Shown here: piece by piece, positions 63,126-64,000 of the stretch
Position numbering within the stretch: the stretch's first letter is position 1
Layout of the letters: each line of letters starts with the position of its first letter
Source of the DNA: Enhydrobacter sp.
GTDB lineage: Bacteria > Pseudomonadota > Alphaproteobacteria > Reyranellales > Reyranellaceae
Length of the DNA: 64,000 bases
Assembly (NCBI RefSeq): GCF_030246845.1
Contig: NZ_CP126889.1
Coordinates: 1,240,001 to 1,304,000 of the forward strand
Direction: 5' to 3'
Notes under the pieces: model-generated
Told to the model about the DNA's origin: nothing
Databases searched by the model: none
Seen by the model: only the letters and a program-made list of their open reading frames with translations
Program-made: the position numbers and the translations under genes

Positions 63126-64000
63126 ATGGTTCAGACGAAACGTCGGAGTGTCATCAAGCTTGCCGGCAGCGCAGCCGCCGTCGCGTCCACGGGTATGGCC
63201 GGAATCCTCGCCTCGGGTCGCACGCCCGCCTATGCCCAGCAGAAAACCGTCCACTGGCTGCGCTGGGTCGACTTCGTGCCGGCATCCGACACGCTCCTGC
63301 GCAAGGAACTGATACCGGCGGCCGAGAAGGAACTCGGCATGAAGATCAACCTCGAGACGGTGAACGGCAACGACCTGCAACCGCGCGCCACGGCGGCCAT
63401 CCAGTCGGGCTCGGGGCCCGACCTGATCATGGCATTCAACAACTACACCTACATCTACGCCAACAGCGTGGTCGACGTGAGCGACATTGCCGAGGAGCTC
63501 AGCAAGCGCGAAGGCGGCATCTATAAATACTGCCGTTCCTTCTGCAGCGACGGCAAAATGTTCATGGCCATGCCATGGGCCGTGATCGGCGCCATGGTCG
63601 CTTACCGCAAGTCGTGGTTCGAGGAAGCGGGCTTCAACGCCTTTCCCCAGACCTGGCAGGAGTATCACGACGCGGGAAAGAAGCTGAAAGCCAAAGGTCG
63701 GCCGATCGGCCAGACGCTCGGCCACACTTTTGGCGATGCGCCGACCTTCACCTATCCCTTCATGTGGTCGTGGGGCGGCAAGGAGGTCGAGGCCGACGGC
63801 AAGACCGTCGCCATCAACTCCAAGGAAACGATCGAATCGGTCAAGTTCATGACCGGGTTCTGGAAGGACTGCTGCGACGAGGGTGGGCTGGCCTGGGACG
63901 ATACCAACAACAACCGCGCCTTCCTGTCGGGCACCATCTCGGCGACTTTGAACGGCGCCTCGATCTACATCGAGACCTTGCGCAAGCCCGACCAGTACCA
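63126..64000 (+). CDS. extracellular substrate-binding protein, family 1, 3'-partial
   Basis: About 291 residues are visible before the window ends; no stop is reached. ATG 63126 follows GGGAGGAAG. The N-terminus, MVQTKRRSVIKLAGSAAAVA, is a twin-arginine export signal. The mature part (VHWLRWVDFVPASDTLLRKELIPAAEKELGMKINLE, then QSGSGPDLIMAFNN) is that of carbohydrate- or spermidine-type family 1 binding proteins. Its transporter genes would lie beyond the window. Confidence 0.93.
   Translation, partial: MVQTKRRSVIKLAGSAAAVASTGMAGILASGRTPAYAQQKTVHWLRWVDFVPASDTLLRKELIPAAEKELGMKINLETVNGNDLQPRATAAIQSGSGPDLIMAFNNYTYIYANSVVDVSDIAEELSKREGGIYKYCRSFCSDGKMFMAMPWAVIGAMVAYRKSWFEEAGFNAFPQTWQEYHDAGKKLKAKGRPIGQTLGHTFGDAPTFTYPFMWSWGGKEVEADGKTVAINSKETIESVKFMTGFWKDCCDEGGLAWDDTNNNRAFLSGTISATLNGASIYIETLRKPDQY

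Overview
The window is a gene-dense, GC-rich (about two thirds G+C by eye) bacterial chromosome segment. The gene content is typical of a soil or water alphaproteobacterium of the Hyphomicrobiales/Rhodospirillales kind (Bradyrhizobium- or Reyranella-like; this is inference): many ABC importers with orphan binding proteins, CaiB-type CoA transferase, AsmA, GcvA-type LysR, and dispersed TGTCATYCCGAGCG palindromes. I see no rRNA, tRNA, CRISPR array, phage or insertion sequence. No gene-free stretch exceeds 300 bases; the largest gap is about 208 bp at 42213-42420.

Layout. 1-11639: an array of eleven luciferase-like (LLM) flavin- or F420-dependent oxidoreductases on both strands, interrupted only by an alpha/beta-hydrolase-fold protein whose nucleophile position is glycine. 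11620-14615: a threonine-synthase-like PLP enzyme, a histone-deacetylase-family amidohydrolase and an exported protein. 14629-20421: a branched-chain-type (Liv) ABC importer operon headed by an enolase-superfamily enzyme. 20494-22996: CaiB CoA transferase, HutD/Ves protein and a ModA-like binding protein, translationally coupled. 23025-29323: redox and housekeeping genes (redoxin, catalase-like peroxidase with cytochrome b561, class III aminomutase/aminotransferase, HAD hydrolase, DUF3617, atypical SDR, FrnE/DsbA-like protein). 29344-36865: AsmA, an orphan oligopeptide-type binding protein, a second enolase-superfamily enzyme and a carboxylesterase. 36900-42212: a leaderless binding-protein-like gene, a proline-rich mini-protein and a carbohydrate-type ABC importer operon. 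42421-43739: DoxX, two tandem Lin0512-family proteins and a small membrane protein. 43780-48337: the most interesting segment, described below. 48412-52430: an AidB-like acyl-CoA dehydrogenase, a gamma-glutamyltranspeptidase-family protein and a CBS-domain protein. 52505-56282: a PaoABC-like molybdenum aldehyde oxidoreductase. 56380-61717: a complete Dpp/Opp-type importer. 61765-64000: a class III nucleotidyl cyclase and the start of another binding-protein gene.

The standout is a selenoprotein gene that an ordinary ORF search cuts in half. On the minus strand at 43780-44304, a 93-codon ORF ends at TGA (44023-44025), but the same frame continues for 80 more codons as GSCSSCSLHD and onward, ending at a normal TGA. 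This is the UGSC family (named for its Sec-Gly-Ser-Cys motif) with selenocysteine at residue 94. Twelve bases after the UGA lies a perfect 7-bp hairpin with a GUC loop (43994-44010), which fits the bacterial SECIS layout. It sits just behind a 353-residue conserved protein of unknown function that ends in a CxxC, in a minus-strand series with two LysR genes (one frameshifted) and an SsuD-like LLM monooxygenase. I infer that the organism decodes UGA as Sec; selA, selB, selC and selD should be elsewhere in the genome.
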